Part shown: in pieces, positions 7,521 to 14,634 of the stretch
Numbering within the stretch: position 1 is the first letter of the stretch
Layout of the letters: every line of letters starts with the position of its first letter
From: JAHFOW01 sp964370795
GTDB lineage: Bacteria > Planctomycetota > Brocadiia > Brocadiales > Brocadiaceae
DNA: 15,703 bases
Assembly: GCA_964370795.1 (NCBI GenBank)
Contig: CAYJME010000058.1
Span: 1 to 15,703, forward strand
Direction of reading: 5' to 3'
Notes under the pieces: model-generated
What the model was told of the DNA's origin: nothing
The model's database searches: none
Seen by the model: only the letters and a program-made list of their open reading frames with translations
Position numbers and translations under genes: made by a program

Positions 7521-8202
7521 AAAGCCATTAGACGTATCCAGATTGAATGTGCGTATTAAAAAAGATTAATATTTTCAAGAGAAAGGGATACTATCCGACT
7601 ATAAAAGAAAAATTTATTAAAGAGATTGCATATTAAGGGATAGGGAATCTAGAACCGACAAGCGTCCTCTCACGGTTTCCCCAATTTTCTTCATAGAGCC
7701 AAACCTTCAATCACTCTATAAAATAACCTGTCATAAAAAAACAAACTCGGATTTTAAAAATATAGTCTCACTCCCGGACAGTCTTGATACTATATGCTTA
7801 TAGAACAAAAGGCACATATACCCCCCCCCTCTGTACCGCATAGAATATGGTGAAGTTGGTTTGTCTGCTGAAGATTTTTATTAGTGGGTTGGGTTAATCC
7901 CAGGAGTGTAAGGCTTTATGGTGTTGAGCGCAGAGAAAAGTAACATCGAACAGTATTTTAACACGGCATCAAACCTATTATTTTGTTCTGGTGGGGAATC
8001 ATTTTCCATTTTTTGCCATTTTCATAATCATGTTCAGACGTTGTGCAACTCAATAGATATAAGGGTTACATGGCGATAAATCATTTTAAGTGTTGATATT
8101 AACTATTATGTAACAATGCCATAGGCATCTACAATCAAATAACTTAATTTCCCCACTGACGTATTTTCCAGGGTAACTGTGTTTTTTTCTTCCCCACTTT
8201 TT
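7521..8202. other. Intergenic region at start of mobile-element territory
   Basis: No convincing gene. It contains the first copy of the ~50-bp structured repeat (7637-7684) and a run of nine Cs (7821-7829). One 53-codon open frame at 7918-8079 (MVLSAEKSNIEQYFNTASN...) has AGGAG 11 bases upstream; it might be a transposase relic, but I cannot support that. Confidence 0.55.
7637..7684 (+). repeat. Structured direct repeat, copy A
   Basis: The first 27 bases (7637-7663) match copy B (8756-8782) with one mismatch. After that come a variable hairpin with conserved loop CCTCT and then a shared GTTTCCCC. In this copy the hairpin is short (CGT/ACG, 7663-7673). No gene follows closely. See copy B for the longer hairpin and the structural argument. 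Confidence 0.65.
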
Positions 8203-8694
8203 TCAGGTAGTGGCTGGAGGCACATTCTGTTGCACAACTTGGACGACCATTTGTAGCAGGCCGGCCTCGACTGACACGTCTTGCTTGCTTTCCTGGAGAT
8301 GCCCCTTCAGTTTGGTTAACAACTCCAGCGTCTTACGTTGGGTTTCTATGGCTTCCACTTCTCGTTGATCCGTCACAACGCCATCTTTTTGGAAAAACAA
8401 CATGGTTTTTGCATCTACCAGAGATCGAATTTTCTCGGCCAGGAATTTATCTGTCAGCCCGCTTTCCTCTAGAATTCGGACAAACGACTCCTATACACGG
8501 GGTTCACGGAGGATTTTTGTTACTTGGTCATTTGCGGTTTTAGGTGAAAGACCTGTTTCTATGGCAACATCTTTCAAGGGTTTACCTGATAGACAAGCCT
8601 CGATGAGTTTGCGTCTGCGCATAACGGAAATAGCTCGATGCTTCGGTGCATGATGTTTTGGTTGCTGCCCGCCTGGTTTTTTGATATTCTCCAT
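8203..8694 (-). pseudogene. Terminase small subunit-like gene with in-frame amber codon
   Basis: Read from ATG 8694, one minus-strand frame runs 163 codons to a stop at 8203, except for a single TAG at 8491-8493 (codon 68). Residues 1-67 have a basic N terminus and a helix-turn-helix, RRKLIEACLSGKPLKDVAIE then TGLSPKTANDQVTKIL. After the TAG the same frame continues with ESFVRILEESGLTDKFLAEK, KIRSLVDAKTMLFF, IETQRKTLELLTKLKGHLQE. This order (HTH, then xESFVxILEExGLTD..LAxKI, then LKGHL) is that of phage terminase small subunits, which bind packaging sites on phage DNA. Homologs normally have Gln or similar before ESF, so a C-to-T change (CAG to TAG) is the simplest origin. An upstream in-frame TTG (8724) is an alternative start. 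It is flanked by repeats A and B. Without a large terminase nearby it is probably a relic. Confidence 0.7.
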
Positions 8695-8755
8695 AAGATG
8701 TATTTTAACCTGGCTTGGCTTCAAATCAAGTCAGTACCAATAGTTATTTATTTTG

Positions 8756-8809
8756 GGGATAGGGAATCTAGACCCGACAAGCTATGTCCTCTACATAGTT
8801 TCCCCTATT
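8756..8809 (+). repeat. Structured direct repeat, copy B (possible cis-acting RNA)
   Basis: A second copy of repeat A, 1.1 kb away in the same orientation and 35 bp before the first plus-strand gene of the element. Its hairpin is longer: CTATGT/ACATAG (8782-8798) around the same CCTCT loop. The outer part can also pair: ATAGGGAA (8759-8766) with TTTCCCCTAT (8799-8808), allowing a bulge. Stem length changes while loop and flanks stay constant, as expected for a folded RNA. I do not recognise a known riboswitch or RNA class. Confidence 0.6.
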
Positions 8810-8843
8810 AAATTTAGAGGGTATCATTCCAGAGGTAATGATG

Positions 8844-9605
8844 ATGATAAATTATAAATTAATAGATTTAAGAATAGAATTCACAATTGGCGAGGTTGTA
8901 CAGCTATGGTTTGATATCGATCCTTATGAGGAGAAAACATCCTCAAGGACACTAGGTACGGATCTCGTGGCTTTTGAGAAATTGCTTAGAGAGGCGATAA
9001 GAAATGGCACTTGTAAAAATCGAATTGATAATAGCCATAATTGGATGGCAGGTGGGTCTTTACAGTACCGCATCGACCGCCAATCTCTAATTGAATTCGC
9101 AAACCACATAAACCAACAACCCGCATTTCTATTCCCGGACTCACGAACATTACCACAACATTTTGGTACAGAGAAGCAGGAATCACCACAAAAGATTGTT
9201 CCTTTCCCGACACCTTCTGGGACTCAATGGCATGAGATAAAGATAAGCGTTGTCGATAATGATAATGTTAGTATAAACATAAGAGAAAAGATTGAAAGAA
9301 GGAACTATGCAGAGATGGGATTTAAAAACCAAAAAAACGGTAAGTCTGTAAAATCCTGGCAGTTTCTTTTAGCTTTTCGTAAAAAAGAACGTTTGACTTT
9401 TTCACAGGAGAATAGAGATACAGTAGAGAAGTCTATCCAGGATTTACGCAAACGGCTAAGGGCATATTTCAGAATACAAGACGACCCTATTGATTATGAA
9501 GGTGGATATAAACCCAAGTTTAAGATTTTCGATTATGAAAGTCAGAGCCGTTCTGTTTATGCCATTCCAAACAGTGATTTATTTAATGAAAAAGAGGAAG
9601 ATTAA
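8844..9605 (+). CDS. Mobile-element protein of unknown function
   Basis: 253 aa from ATG 8844. Three ATGs follow one another (8838, 8841, 8844); AGAGGT at 8831-8836 gives proper spacing (7) only to the third. The N-terminal part, FTIGEVVQLWFDIDP, is the kind of segment that opens many phage/plasmid accessory proteins. The middle is hydrophilic (about 100-125). The C-terminal half, KIERRNYAEMGFKNQKNGK, SWQFLLAFRKKERLTF, then IQDLRKRLRAYFRI, is basic and reads like a winged-helix or other DNA-binding domain. I do not recognise the family. It is the first gene of the element's plus-strand set, behind repeat B, and ends at a strong terminator, so it forms its own transcription unit. Confidence 0.75.
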   Translation: MINYKLIDLRIEFTIGEVVQLWFDIDPYEEKTSSRTLGTDLVAFEKLLREAIRNGTCKNRIDNSHNWMAGGSLQYRIDRQSLIEFANHINQQPAFLFPDSRTLPQHFGTEKQESPQKIVPFPTPSGTQWHEIKISVVDNDNVSINIREKIERRNYAEMGFKNQKNGKSVKSWQFLLAFRKKERLTFSQENRDTVEKSIQDLRKRLRAYFRIQDDPIDYEGGYKPKFKIFDYESQSRSVYAIPNSDLFNEKEED

Positions 9606-9635
9606 AACAAGCTGAATTTTTTTTAAGAGAAAAAG

Positions 9636-9677
9636 AAAAACCCTTGTTGCCGAAATTTCGGTGACAGGGGTTTTTTT
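9636..9677 (+). terminator. Strong rho-independent terminator with embedded palindrome
   Basis: AAAAACCCTTGT (9636-9647) pairs with ACAGGGGTTTTT (9664-9675), followed by more Ts to 9677. The loop region is itself the 12-bp palindrome CCGAAATTTCGG (9650-9661), extending the hairpin. It separates the unknown gene from the regulator-replication operon. The A-run on the left makes it probably bidirectional. Confidence 0.88.
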
Positions 9678-9760
9678 ATTTCAAGATTTTTTAAATATTT
9701 TTATTTCCTCGAAACCCACTATCCAAGCCATTTCTAAGTAATTTCCTTAAATCCATACTA

Positions 9761-9792
9761 CCGAAAAATCAATATTTCGGCGAAATTTCGGC
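9761..9792. promoter_or_regulatory. Candidate operator for the ribbon-helix-helix regulator
   Basis: Two adjoining palindromes: CCGAAA-8 nt-TTTCGG (9761-9780) and CGAAATTTCG (9781-9790, in the context GGCGAAATTTCGGC). The second core is identical to the one inside the terminator loop at 9651-9660. They lie about 56-87 bp before the regulator start, next to an AT-rich stretch (TTATTTATATATTATTG, 9811-9827) that could hold the -10. Clustered short palindromes upstream of a ribbon-helix-helix gene are typical of autoregulation; binding is inferred. Confidence 0.55.
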
Positions 9793-9847
9793 AATAAAGG
9801 GCATGTGAGTTATTTATATATTATTGTTTTTTTTTGGAGTATGGAAG

Positions 9848-10027
9848 ATGAGTGAAGGATGCCGATTTTACAGTTTATTGTTGCCGATAAGTTTGCATGA
9901 ATCATTGCGAAGGATTAGCAAGGAAAGGGATATACCTATTGCGAATTTAGTTAAAGCGGCAATTAAAGAATTTTTGGGAAGTCCAAAAACTGAATGCCGG
10001 AAATCAGAGGTAAAAGATGACAACTAA
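9848..10027 (+). CDS. Ribbon-helix-helix (CopG/Arc-type) regulator
   Basis: 59 aa. The start is ATG 9848 because GGAG (9836-9839) lies eight bases upstream; an in-frame TTG at 9824 lies before that site. Residues 6-41 fit the ribbon-helix-helix plan: a beta strand (RFYSLLLPISL), helix A (HESLRRISKERD), a turn (IPI) and helix B (ANLVKAAIKEFL). Such proteins bind short palindromes as dimers of dimers and often control plasmid copy number or toxin-antitoxin and phage promoters. The gene's last 11 bases overlap the start of the primase gene, so translation is coupled. Neighbouring CGAAATTTCG palindromes are the likely operator, making this the copy-control or early-operon repressor of the element. 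Confidence 0.75.
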   Translation: MSEGCRFYSLLLPISLHESLRRISKERDIPIANLVKAAIKEFLGSPKTECRKSEVKDDN

Positions 10028-12656
10028 CCTTGACCTTCACCCCGACCACCTGGCCGACCTTAGGAAGTCCGGGCTTTCTGATACAACAATTCTAGAATCG
10101 GGTACAAGAAGCGTTCCACCCTGTGAGATTCACCAGAGGTTGGGGTTCGATATTCCAGGTCTTCAATCTATCTGTGAAATACCTTATAACAATAACGGCT
10201 ATGCAAGGTACAAAGCCTTTTATCAGGAAGGTAGCAAATTTAACGAAGATGGAACAGAAAAGCCAAAGTACCTGTGTAGGAAAAACTCCGGTAATCACTT
10301 GTACATTCCAAATGTAGTTAAAGCATTTCTACAAGATGTATCTAAGCCTTTGCATCTTGCCGAGGGAGAGAAGAAAGCTTTGAAGGCAACGCAGGAAGGC
10401 CTACTTTGTATTGCAATACCAGGGTTGTGGAACTGGAAGGTGAAGGACAGCGACGAGTTAATACCTGACTTTAATTTCATAGCATTGGATGGCCGAATAA
10501 TTTACATCATCCCTGATAACGATTGGTTGAAGCTTGATAAACAAGGGAATGAAAAGAACCTTGCACAGGCAGTTTATAAACTAGCCGAGAAGTTACGAGA
10601 ACGTGGTGCAACTCCATTTATTGTCATACTGCCACCAGAAGAAGGCGAAACGAAAAGTGGAATTGACGATTATTTGTGTAAATATTCAATAGAAGAATTT
10701 AAACAATTGCCTGCATACCCGCTTGAGCAAATGAAGACGGTTACAGAAGGAAAGAAACGAGAGCGATTAACCGAGAAAATCGAGAAAGTTACGATTGACA
10801 ATTATAAAGAATTGCTTCCTGAAATTGCCGTTTTTGATGAAGTAAAAAGAGATCATTTTACTAAATTACTTGGCCGTAAACTTAACGTCAATTACTGGAA
10901 GATTCGGAAGGAAGTTGAGGACAAGGCTAACGAATTGCGGAAAGAACGTTACGAACAAAGAGAAACGGAACAGAAAGAAACAGAAGACCACTTTGAAAAG
11001 ATTATCGTCCATCCTTCTTATGAAGCGAATCAAGAAATAGTGTCGGTTGGATTCCGGGAAAAGAAAATCCAAAAAAATGATAAAGATGAGATTGAAATTA
11101 TTGATGTAAATTTTTATGTAATTTCAACACAAAACGAATTGTTGTTGCACGAAAAAACACCGGTCGTAGAATTTAACAACCAAAAACTTATTTTCGATAC
11201 AAGAAACAGACTTTTATTTATGGCTGAGGAAAAATGGAGGAAAAACAATATTCATAAGTTTGTGGAAAATCCAACATCACCAACCAATGTTTATCAGGAA
11301 ATTAAACAGGTATTAAGACATTATGTTGAATTCTCAAATGACGTTGTTTATGGACTTTTAGCGGCCTGGATTATGTCGACCTATTTCTTTTTACTTTTCA
11401 ATGCAATTCCGTTTCTGTTCATTTTTGGCAAGAAAGGCAGCGGGAAAAGCAGGTTGCTGAATATCCTCGAATGGCTGGCCTTTAATGCGATACGGACAAA
11501 AGGGATTACCTTAGCTTCGTTATCTGACACGGTTGACGGGGTACGAGGGGCTTTCCTGATAGACCAGGCCGAGTCTCTGAATAATCCAGATAATGAAGAG
11601 ATCGTTGGTATTTTAGCAGATTCTTACTCACGGGGCGGCGGCAGACGGCGAGTCGTTGAAATATCATCAAAAGGGCGGAAGGTTTTAGAATTTGAGACTT
11701 ACGCACCAAAGGTTTTTGCGTCCTACAAAGACCTACATTATGACCTCAAGGACAGATGCATTGAAATTGTCATGGTTCGAGCTAATGGGGAACTTGCATA
11801 TCCTGAAAGTCATCTGCCAGCATGGAGTGAACTTCGGGATAAACTTTATCGGTTATTGTTAACACGCTGGAAAGATGTCCGGGAAATATACAAAACTACA
11901 GGTAGTGACGTGAAAAACCGGGTTAAAGAATTATGGCAACCTATTGAGACCGTTCTGGTGTTAGAAAATGTACCACAGAGTGAAACTCAAGAGATTAAAA
12001 CTTTCTTCCTCGAATCTATGGGAGAAACACAGGATGGACTAAGCGAGGACGAACAAAAACTATTCGATACCCTAAAAGATATGCTGAAAGAAAAAGGTAG
12101 GGATGTATTAACTGTCACTGATATAGCGATGAAATTGAAGCCAGAATACATCAATATGGATGATAAAGAAAAAAAGAAATTACAAAGCTGGATAGGTAAG
12201 TCCGTAAAAACGTTAAACCTGTATGATAAAAAAGCTGGCAGGAAGAAGAACCAAAGGGCTTATGAGTTTTGTTTTGAACACGTTAAAAGTGTATATTTTA
12301 AATTTTCCACCGAAAATGACAATTATAGTGGCATAGTGGCCAGTCAAATAGATAAACCACTGCATAGTAAAGACATACAAACAGACCACTATCTTAAAGG
12401 GGTAGTGGCAGGCAGTGGCTACAGTGGCATCGGTGGTCATGGAAATTGCCAGGAAAATGCCACACAGACACCACTTGACCACTATATGCCACTATCTGCC
12501 ACTAGTCAAAAAACTATTGGTCATATTCCTAACCAATTCAACAATAAAGACTTATACGACAATATTGCCACTATGCCACCCAAAACAGAAGAAAACAAGA
12601 ATAAAAATACGACGGTAGACGTTTCAAACGAAGAAATTTTGGAGGAGGTTGAATGA
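10017..12656 (+). CDS. DUF3854/Toprim primase-helicase, replication protein of the element
   Basis: 879 aa. The N-terminal ~250 aa are DUF3854-like: HPDHLADLRKSGLSDTTI opens it, followed by IPYNNNGYARYKAFY and a Toprim-like centre with LAEGEKKAL (E116, E118) and YIIPDNDW (D167, D169), the acidic residues that bind metal in primases. A charged coiled linker follows (about 240-330). The C-terminal part is a P-loop ATPase: Walker A G471-KKGSGKS478, Walker B AFLIDQAE (D516), then a conserved sensor-like region KVFASYKDL and LKDRCIEIVMVRA. This resembles DUF927/DUF3631 helicase-like domains of phage, satellite and plasmid replication proteins. The last ~100 aa (after about 765) are low-complexity and encoded by iteron-like DNA repeats. 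It overlaps the regulator at its 5' end and the next gene by ATGA at its 3' end. It most likely starts replication of the element. Confidence 0.85.
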   Translation: MTTNLDLHPDHLADLRKSGLSDTTILESGTRSVPPCEIHQRLGFDIPGLQSICEIPYNNNGYARYKAFYQEGSKFNEDGTEKPKYLCRKNSGNHLYIPNVVKAFLQDVSKPLHLAEGEKKALKATQEGLLCIAIPGLWNWKVKDSDELIPDFNFIALDGRIIYIIPDNDWLKLDKQGNEKNLAQAVYKLAEKLRERGATPFIVILPPEEGETKSGIDDYLCKYSIEEFKQLPAYPLEQMKTVTEGKKRERLTEKIEKVTIDNYKELLPEIAVFDEVKRDHFTKLLGRKLNVNYWKIRKEVEDKANELRKERYEQRETEQKETEDHFEKIIVHPSYEANQEIVSVGFREKKIQKNDKDEIEIIDVNFYVISTQNELLLHEKTPVVEFNNQKLIFDTRNRLLFMAEEKWRKNNIHKFVENPTSPTNVYQEIKQVLRHYVEFSNDVVYGLLAAWIMSTYFFLLFNAIPFLFIFGKKGSGKSRLLNILEWLAFNAIRTKGITLASLSDTVDGVRGAFLIDQAESLNNPDNEEIVGILADSYSRGGGRRRVVEISSKGRKVLEFETYAPKVFASYKDLHYDLKDRCIEIVMVRANGELAYPESHLPAWSELRDKLYRLLLTRWKDVREIYKTTGSDVKNRVKELWQPIETVLVLENVPQSETQEIKTFFLESMGETQDGLSEDEQKLFDTLKDMLKEKGRDVLTVTDIAMKLKPEYINMDDKEKKKLQSWIGKSVKTLNLYDKKAGRKKNQRAYEFCFEHVKSVYFKFSTENDNYSGIVASQIDKPLHSKDIQTDHYLKGVVAGSGYSGIGGHGNCQENATQTPLDHYMPLSATSQKTIGHIPNQFNNKDLYDNIATMPPKTEENKNKNTTVDVSNEEILEEVE
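12326..12580. repeat. Iteron-like cluster in the primase 3' end (candidate origin)
   Basis: About 12 copies of a CCACTAT / ATAGTGG-like word occur in 255 bp. AGTGG orientation: 12327, 12335, 12404, 12414, 12423. CCACT orientation: 12357, 12386, 12471, 12479, 12489, 12499, 12568; four of these (12386, 12479, 12489, 12568) extend to CCACTAT, and 12499 to CCACTA. Three copies at 12479-12505 recur every 10 bp, one helical turn. GGTGG and GCCACC variants also occur. The encoded protein stretch is low complexity, so the DNA pattern, not the protein, appears to be constrained. Clustered iterons with helical spacing beside a replication gene suggest an origin. Confidence 0.55.
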
Positions 12657-13045
12657 AATTCCAAGTCTTACAAAAATTCAAACTTAAAACAAGTAAAGGC
12701 GTTCTTGAATTGTATGAAGGCCAAACGTTAGAAGCAATGCCAGAAAAAGTAATAAGGTTTGTTAACTCAGGTAAAATTAAACCAATTGACGAGCCTAAAC
12801 AACAGCCAGAATTAACATTTGAATCAGTATTTAAAGATGCAGTGGGTGAAATTAATAAAAACTACACACCAGGTGCGATTGAGTATGCCAGACAAACACA
12901 TCCAGAGAGATACGAGAATGGCATAAAAGCCGAAAATAGATTAAATCAGTTATGGGACGATGGTAAAGACTTGGAAGCATTCCAAAAGGCGGCTTCCGAA
13001 TGGAAGTTAATCCAATTAGAAATGATAAAACTTTACAAGGAATAA
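12653..13045 (+). CDS. Small mobile-element protein of unknown function
   Basis: 130 aa. Its ATG overlaps the primase stop (ATGA) and follows GGAGGAGG (12641-12648), so it is efficiently co-translated. Residues 1-50 (FKLKTSKGVLELYEGQTLEA, VIRFVNSGKIKPID) look like a small beta-barrel module, common in phage accessory proteins. After a short Pro/Gln linker (52-56), the C-terminal helical half (EYARQTHPERYENGIKAENR, LEAFQKAASEWKLIQLEMIK) is charged. No catalytic motif is visible and I do not recognise the family. Its position behind the primase suggests a replication accessory role, by context only. Confidence 0.72.
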   Translation: MKFQVLQKFKLKTSKGVLELYEGQTLEAMPEKVIRFVNSGKIKPIDEPKQQPELTFESVFKDAVGEINKNYTPGAIEYARQTHPERYENGIKAENRLNQLWDDGKDLEAFQKAASEWKLIQLEMIKLYKE

Positions 13046-13106
13046 GAAAAAAAAGTGTAGACCATATTATCAATAAAACAATTAGATTAAACAGGAGTGA
13101 TTAAAT

Positions 13107-13298
13107 ATGAACGGATTAAAGGTTGTTCCGGAAAGCGGGTTAATGAACGTTAAGGATGTTGCAAAATATTTAAATGTGCCAGTGTCGACTATTTATAATT
13201 TGACGTTTCGTGAAGCAATTCCCCATTTTCACGTTGGAAAAAGTCTCAGGTTTAAAAGAGAAAATATAGATAGATGGTTGGAATGTAATAATGGTTAG
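13107..13298 (+). CDS. Excisionase/MerR-like helix-turn-helix protein
   Basis: 63 aa. AGGAG (13092-13096) is ten bases before the ATG. Residues 12-60 (LMNVKDVAKYLNVPVSTIYN, IPHFHVGKSLRFKRENIDRW, LE) form the winged helix-turn-helix of the excisionase/HTH_17 family: helix 1, recognition helix after the VPVSTIY turn, wing HFHVGKSLRF and the final DRWL helix. Such proteins direct excision by bending att-site DNA or act as transcription regulators. It overlaps the methylase start by eight bases (ATG 13291 lies inside the last codons), so the two are translationally coupled. No integrase is present in the window to confirm an excision role. Confidence 0.82.
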   Translation: MNGLKVVPESGLMNVKDVAKYLNVPVSTIYNLTFREAIPHFHVGKSLRFKRENIDRWLECNNG

Positions 13299-14169
13299 CG
13301 TTAAATCCCCTATTAACAGAATCGGCGGTAAACATTTCCTTACTGGCTGGCTGAGTCGATACATACCAGGGCATACCCTTTACTGTGAAGTTTTTGCGGG
13401 TGCTGGCCATTTACTTTTTGCCAAGACACCTTCACCGGCGGAAGTCATTAACGATATAGACGGCTACTTAATATCATTCTTTCAGGTGGTAAAAGATAGC
13501 GAAAAGAGAGAAAGGCTTATCCAGGAGCTTGGGTATACGCCTTACTCACGGATGATATGGCAGGCGATGCGGGATAACTGGAAGCAAGGCGCATTGCCAC
13601 AGGATGAAATTACACGTGTCGCACAGTGGTATTACCTGAACAGGACTTGCTTTGCTGGCGATTCCGAAACAGGCGGGTTTGCTGTACCTTCCGTTACGGG
13701 TAGAAATCCTGTCCAGAGCTTTCGGAACTCTATTGATAGCTTTGATGCCATAGCGGGAAGGCTCAGGAACGTTTGTATTGAGAACCTTGATTATGCCGAA
13801 TGTCTCAAAAGGTATGACAGCTCAGGAACGCTATTTTATATTGATTGTCCTTATTATGGCAGTAAGGATTACTACGGCAATAGCTTCACTGAACAAGACC
13901 ACCACGGGCTTTCCGAACTACTTCAGGGTATCAAAGGTAAGGCAATGGTTTCACACTATGCTAATGGCCTATACGACAGGTTATATCAAGGGTGGAATCG
14001 GTATGAGTTTGAGTCATTCAAGGGTAGTCATAAAGCTGGACAAGGTGCAGAAAAGCCAAAGACTCTGGAGGTCATCTATTGTAATTTTGAGCCTTCCAAA
14101 AAGTATCAAAAGAATGTTCCGTATGTTCCGAATGTTCCGTTACAAATGAGTTTATTCCAGGTATGTTGA
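13291..14169 (+). CDS. D12-class (Dam-like) DNA adenine N6-methyltransferase
   Basis: 292 aa, a normal length for this class. KSPINRIGGKHFLTGWLSRY is the N-terminal motif X region, CEVFAGAGHLLF (F35-G39) is the SAM-binding motif I, YYLNRTCF lies mid-protein, and FYIDCPYYG carries the catalytic motif IV as D185-C-P-Y188 instead of the usual DPPY. The late part (HYANGLYDRLYQGWNRYEF, EKPKTLEVIYCNFEP) is the C-terminal strand region. It transfers a methyl group from SAM to adenine N6 in a short target; no restriction enzyme is adjacent, so it is probably an orphan or anti-restriction methylase of the element. It has no own SD and depends on coupling to the HTH gene. A 9-bp unit is repeated three times in frame (14113-14139, NVPYVPNVP), inserted just before the QMSLFQVC end. 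Tail copies of this gene recur downstream. Confidence 0.88.
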   Translation: MVSVKSPINRIGGKHFLTGWLSRYIPGHTLYCEVFAGAGHLLFAKTPSPAEVINDIDGYLISFFQVVKDSEKRERLIQELGYTPYSRMIWQAMRDNWKQGALPQDEITRVAQWYYLNRTCFAGDSETGGFAVPSVTGRNPVQSFRNSIDSFDAIAGRLRNVCIENLDYAECLKRYDSSGTLFYIDCPYYGSKDYYGNSFTEQDHHGLSELLQGIKGKAMVSHYANGLYDRLYQGWNRYEFESFKGSHKAGQGAEKPKTLEVIYCNFEPSKKYQKNVPYVPNVPLQMSLFQVC

Positions 14170-14180
14170 ACTTGTATGAC
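14163..14180 (+). pseudogene. Methylase-tail mini-ORF, 5' stub
   Basis: Overlapping the methylase stop, ATG 14163 reads MLNLYD before the sequence turns into unrelated DNA at 14181. The later intact tail ORF starts MFNLYDDLYKGW, so this stub is its first six codons. The continuation, DLYKGW, reappears at 14505, suggesting that the 324 bp between were inserted into a tail copy. Confidence 0.45.
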
Positions 14181-14183
14181 TTT

Positions 14184-14207
14184 TTGATATGCTTTGGACT
14201 TTACCGG
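14184..14207. repeat. 24-bp cassette motif, copy 1
   Basis: Core TGATATGCTTTGG followed by CTTTACCGG. It lies 11 bases past the stop of the minus-strand gene at 14219. Copies 2 (14606-14629) and 3 (15263-15286) occupy the same position beside the next reversed genes, with three and four differences. Confidence 0.6.
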
Positions 14208-14218
14208 ATGCCCTGATG

Positions 14219-14479
14219 CTATTTCCAAGCCTTCATTATTGCTATGGCGATACTTGTACAACCTACAATAATACCAAAGATTTTCATAAGTAAGTCGGCA
14301 TGTGAAGCTTTTATGCGTAATTCCAGTTTATCGATTTTATCGTTTATAAACTCTTTCAAGTCTTGCTGGCTATCAACATGAGATTTTTCTATAACATCAG
14401 CAAGGGTTTCAGCTTGTTCATGGCTAAAACCGACCAATTCAAACTTACGTATATTTTCCAATTCTTTAGTTATAGGCAT
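14219..14479 (-). CDS. Small coiled-coil protein with C-terminal membrane anchor
   Basis: 86 aa from ATG 14479. Residues 1-62 are helical and charged (ITKELENIRKFELVGFSHEQ, QQDLKEFINDKIDKLELRIK), predicted coiled coil; 63-82 are hydrophobic (LMKIFGIIVGCTSIAIAIM), a single membrane helix near the C terminus, followed by KAWK. The plan resembles DUF1640-type coiled-coil/TM proteins found in phages and plasmids. There is no SD; instead TTGTAT (14510-14515), a 17-bp spacer and TATTAT (14487-14492) put the transcription start at or next to the ATG, so the mRNA is probably leaderless. A longer in-frame ATG (14515) would overlap the -35 element. It is convergent with the methylase. Function unknown. 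Confidence 0.65.
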   Translation of the reverse strand: MPITKELENIRKFELVGFSHEQAETLADVIEKSHVDSQQDLKEFINDKIDKLELRIKASHADLLMKIFGIIVGCTSIAIAIMKAWK

Positions 14480-14504
14480 AAAAATAATAATAACAAATAA
14501 CAAT

Positions 14505-14555
14505 GATTTATACAAGGGCTGGCATAGATATGAGTTTTCGAGCTTATTTGAATGA
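14505..14555 (+). pseudogene. Methylase-tail fragment, copy 2
   Basis: GAT at 14505 begins DLYKGWHRYEFSSLFE-stop, matching methylase residues ...DRLYQGWNRYEFESF. The first 18 bases are identical to the intact copy 3 (15006-15023). It has no start codon in frame and ends early at TGA 14553-14555. It continues the stub at 14163-14180 across an insertion. An ATG at 14503 opens a different frame and is ignored. Confidence 0.55.
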
Positions 14556-14605
14556 CATACTTGCAGGAGTTTTTAATCTTTCTTTTCTGGTTTGACCTGA
14601 TACGG

Positions 14606-14629
14606 CTGATATGCTTTGGGCTTTACTGG
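14606..14629. repeat. 24-bp cassette motif, copy 2
   Basis: Core TGATATGCTTTGG, then CTTTACTGG. It lies five bases past the stop of the minus-strand gene at 14635. On the minus strand it reads, in one frame, PVKPKAYQ and continues PYQVKPEKKD-stop, so it may descend from the 3' end of a small protein gene. Confidence 0.6.
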
Positions 14630-14634
14630 TCTGG

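Noticed and set aside
7821..7829. C9 tract as a phase-variation switch
   Set aside because: It lies in no gene and near no promoter I can identify.
7918..8079. 53-codon ORF, possible transposase relic
   Set aside because: SD spacing is marginal and I cannot tie the peptide to a family; no inverted repeats flank it.
8402..8653. 83-codon plus-strand ORF
   Set aside because: Antisense to the terminase-like gene, whose minus frame has HTH and family-like order.
7637..8809. Repeats A and B as a CRISPR array
   Set aside because: Only two copies, 1.1 kb apart, no spacer periodicity and no cas genes.
14503..14596. Frame MIYTRAGI... shared at 14503 and 15007
   Set aside because: The shared start is a by-product of conserved methylase-tail DNA in another frame; the peptides diverge at once while the methylase frame stays similar.
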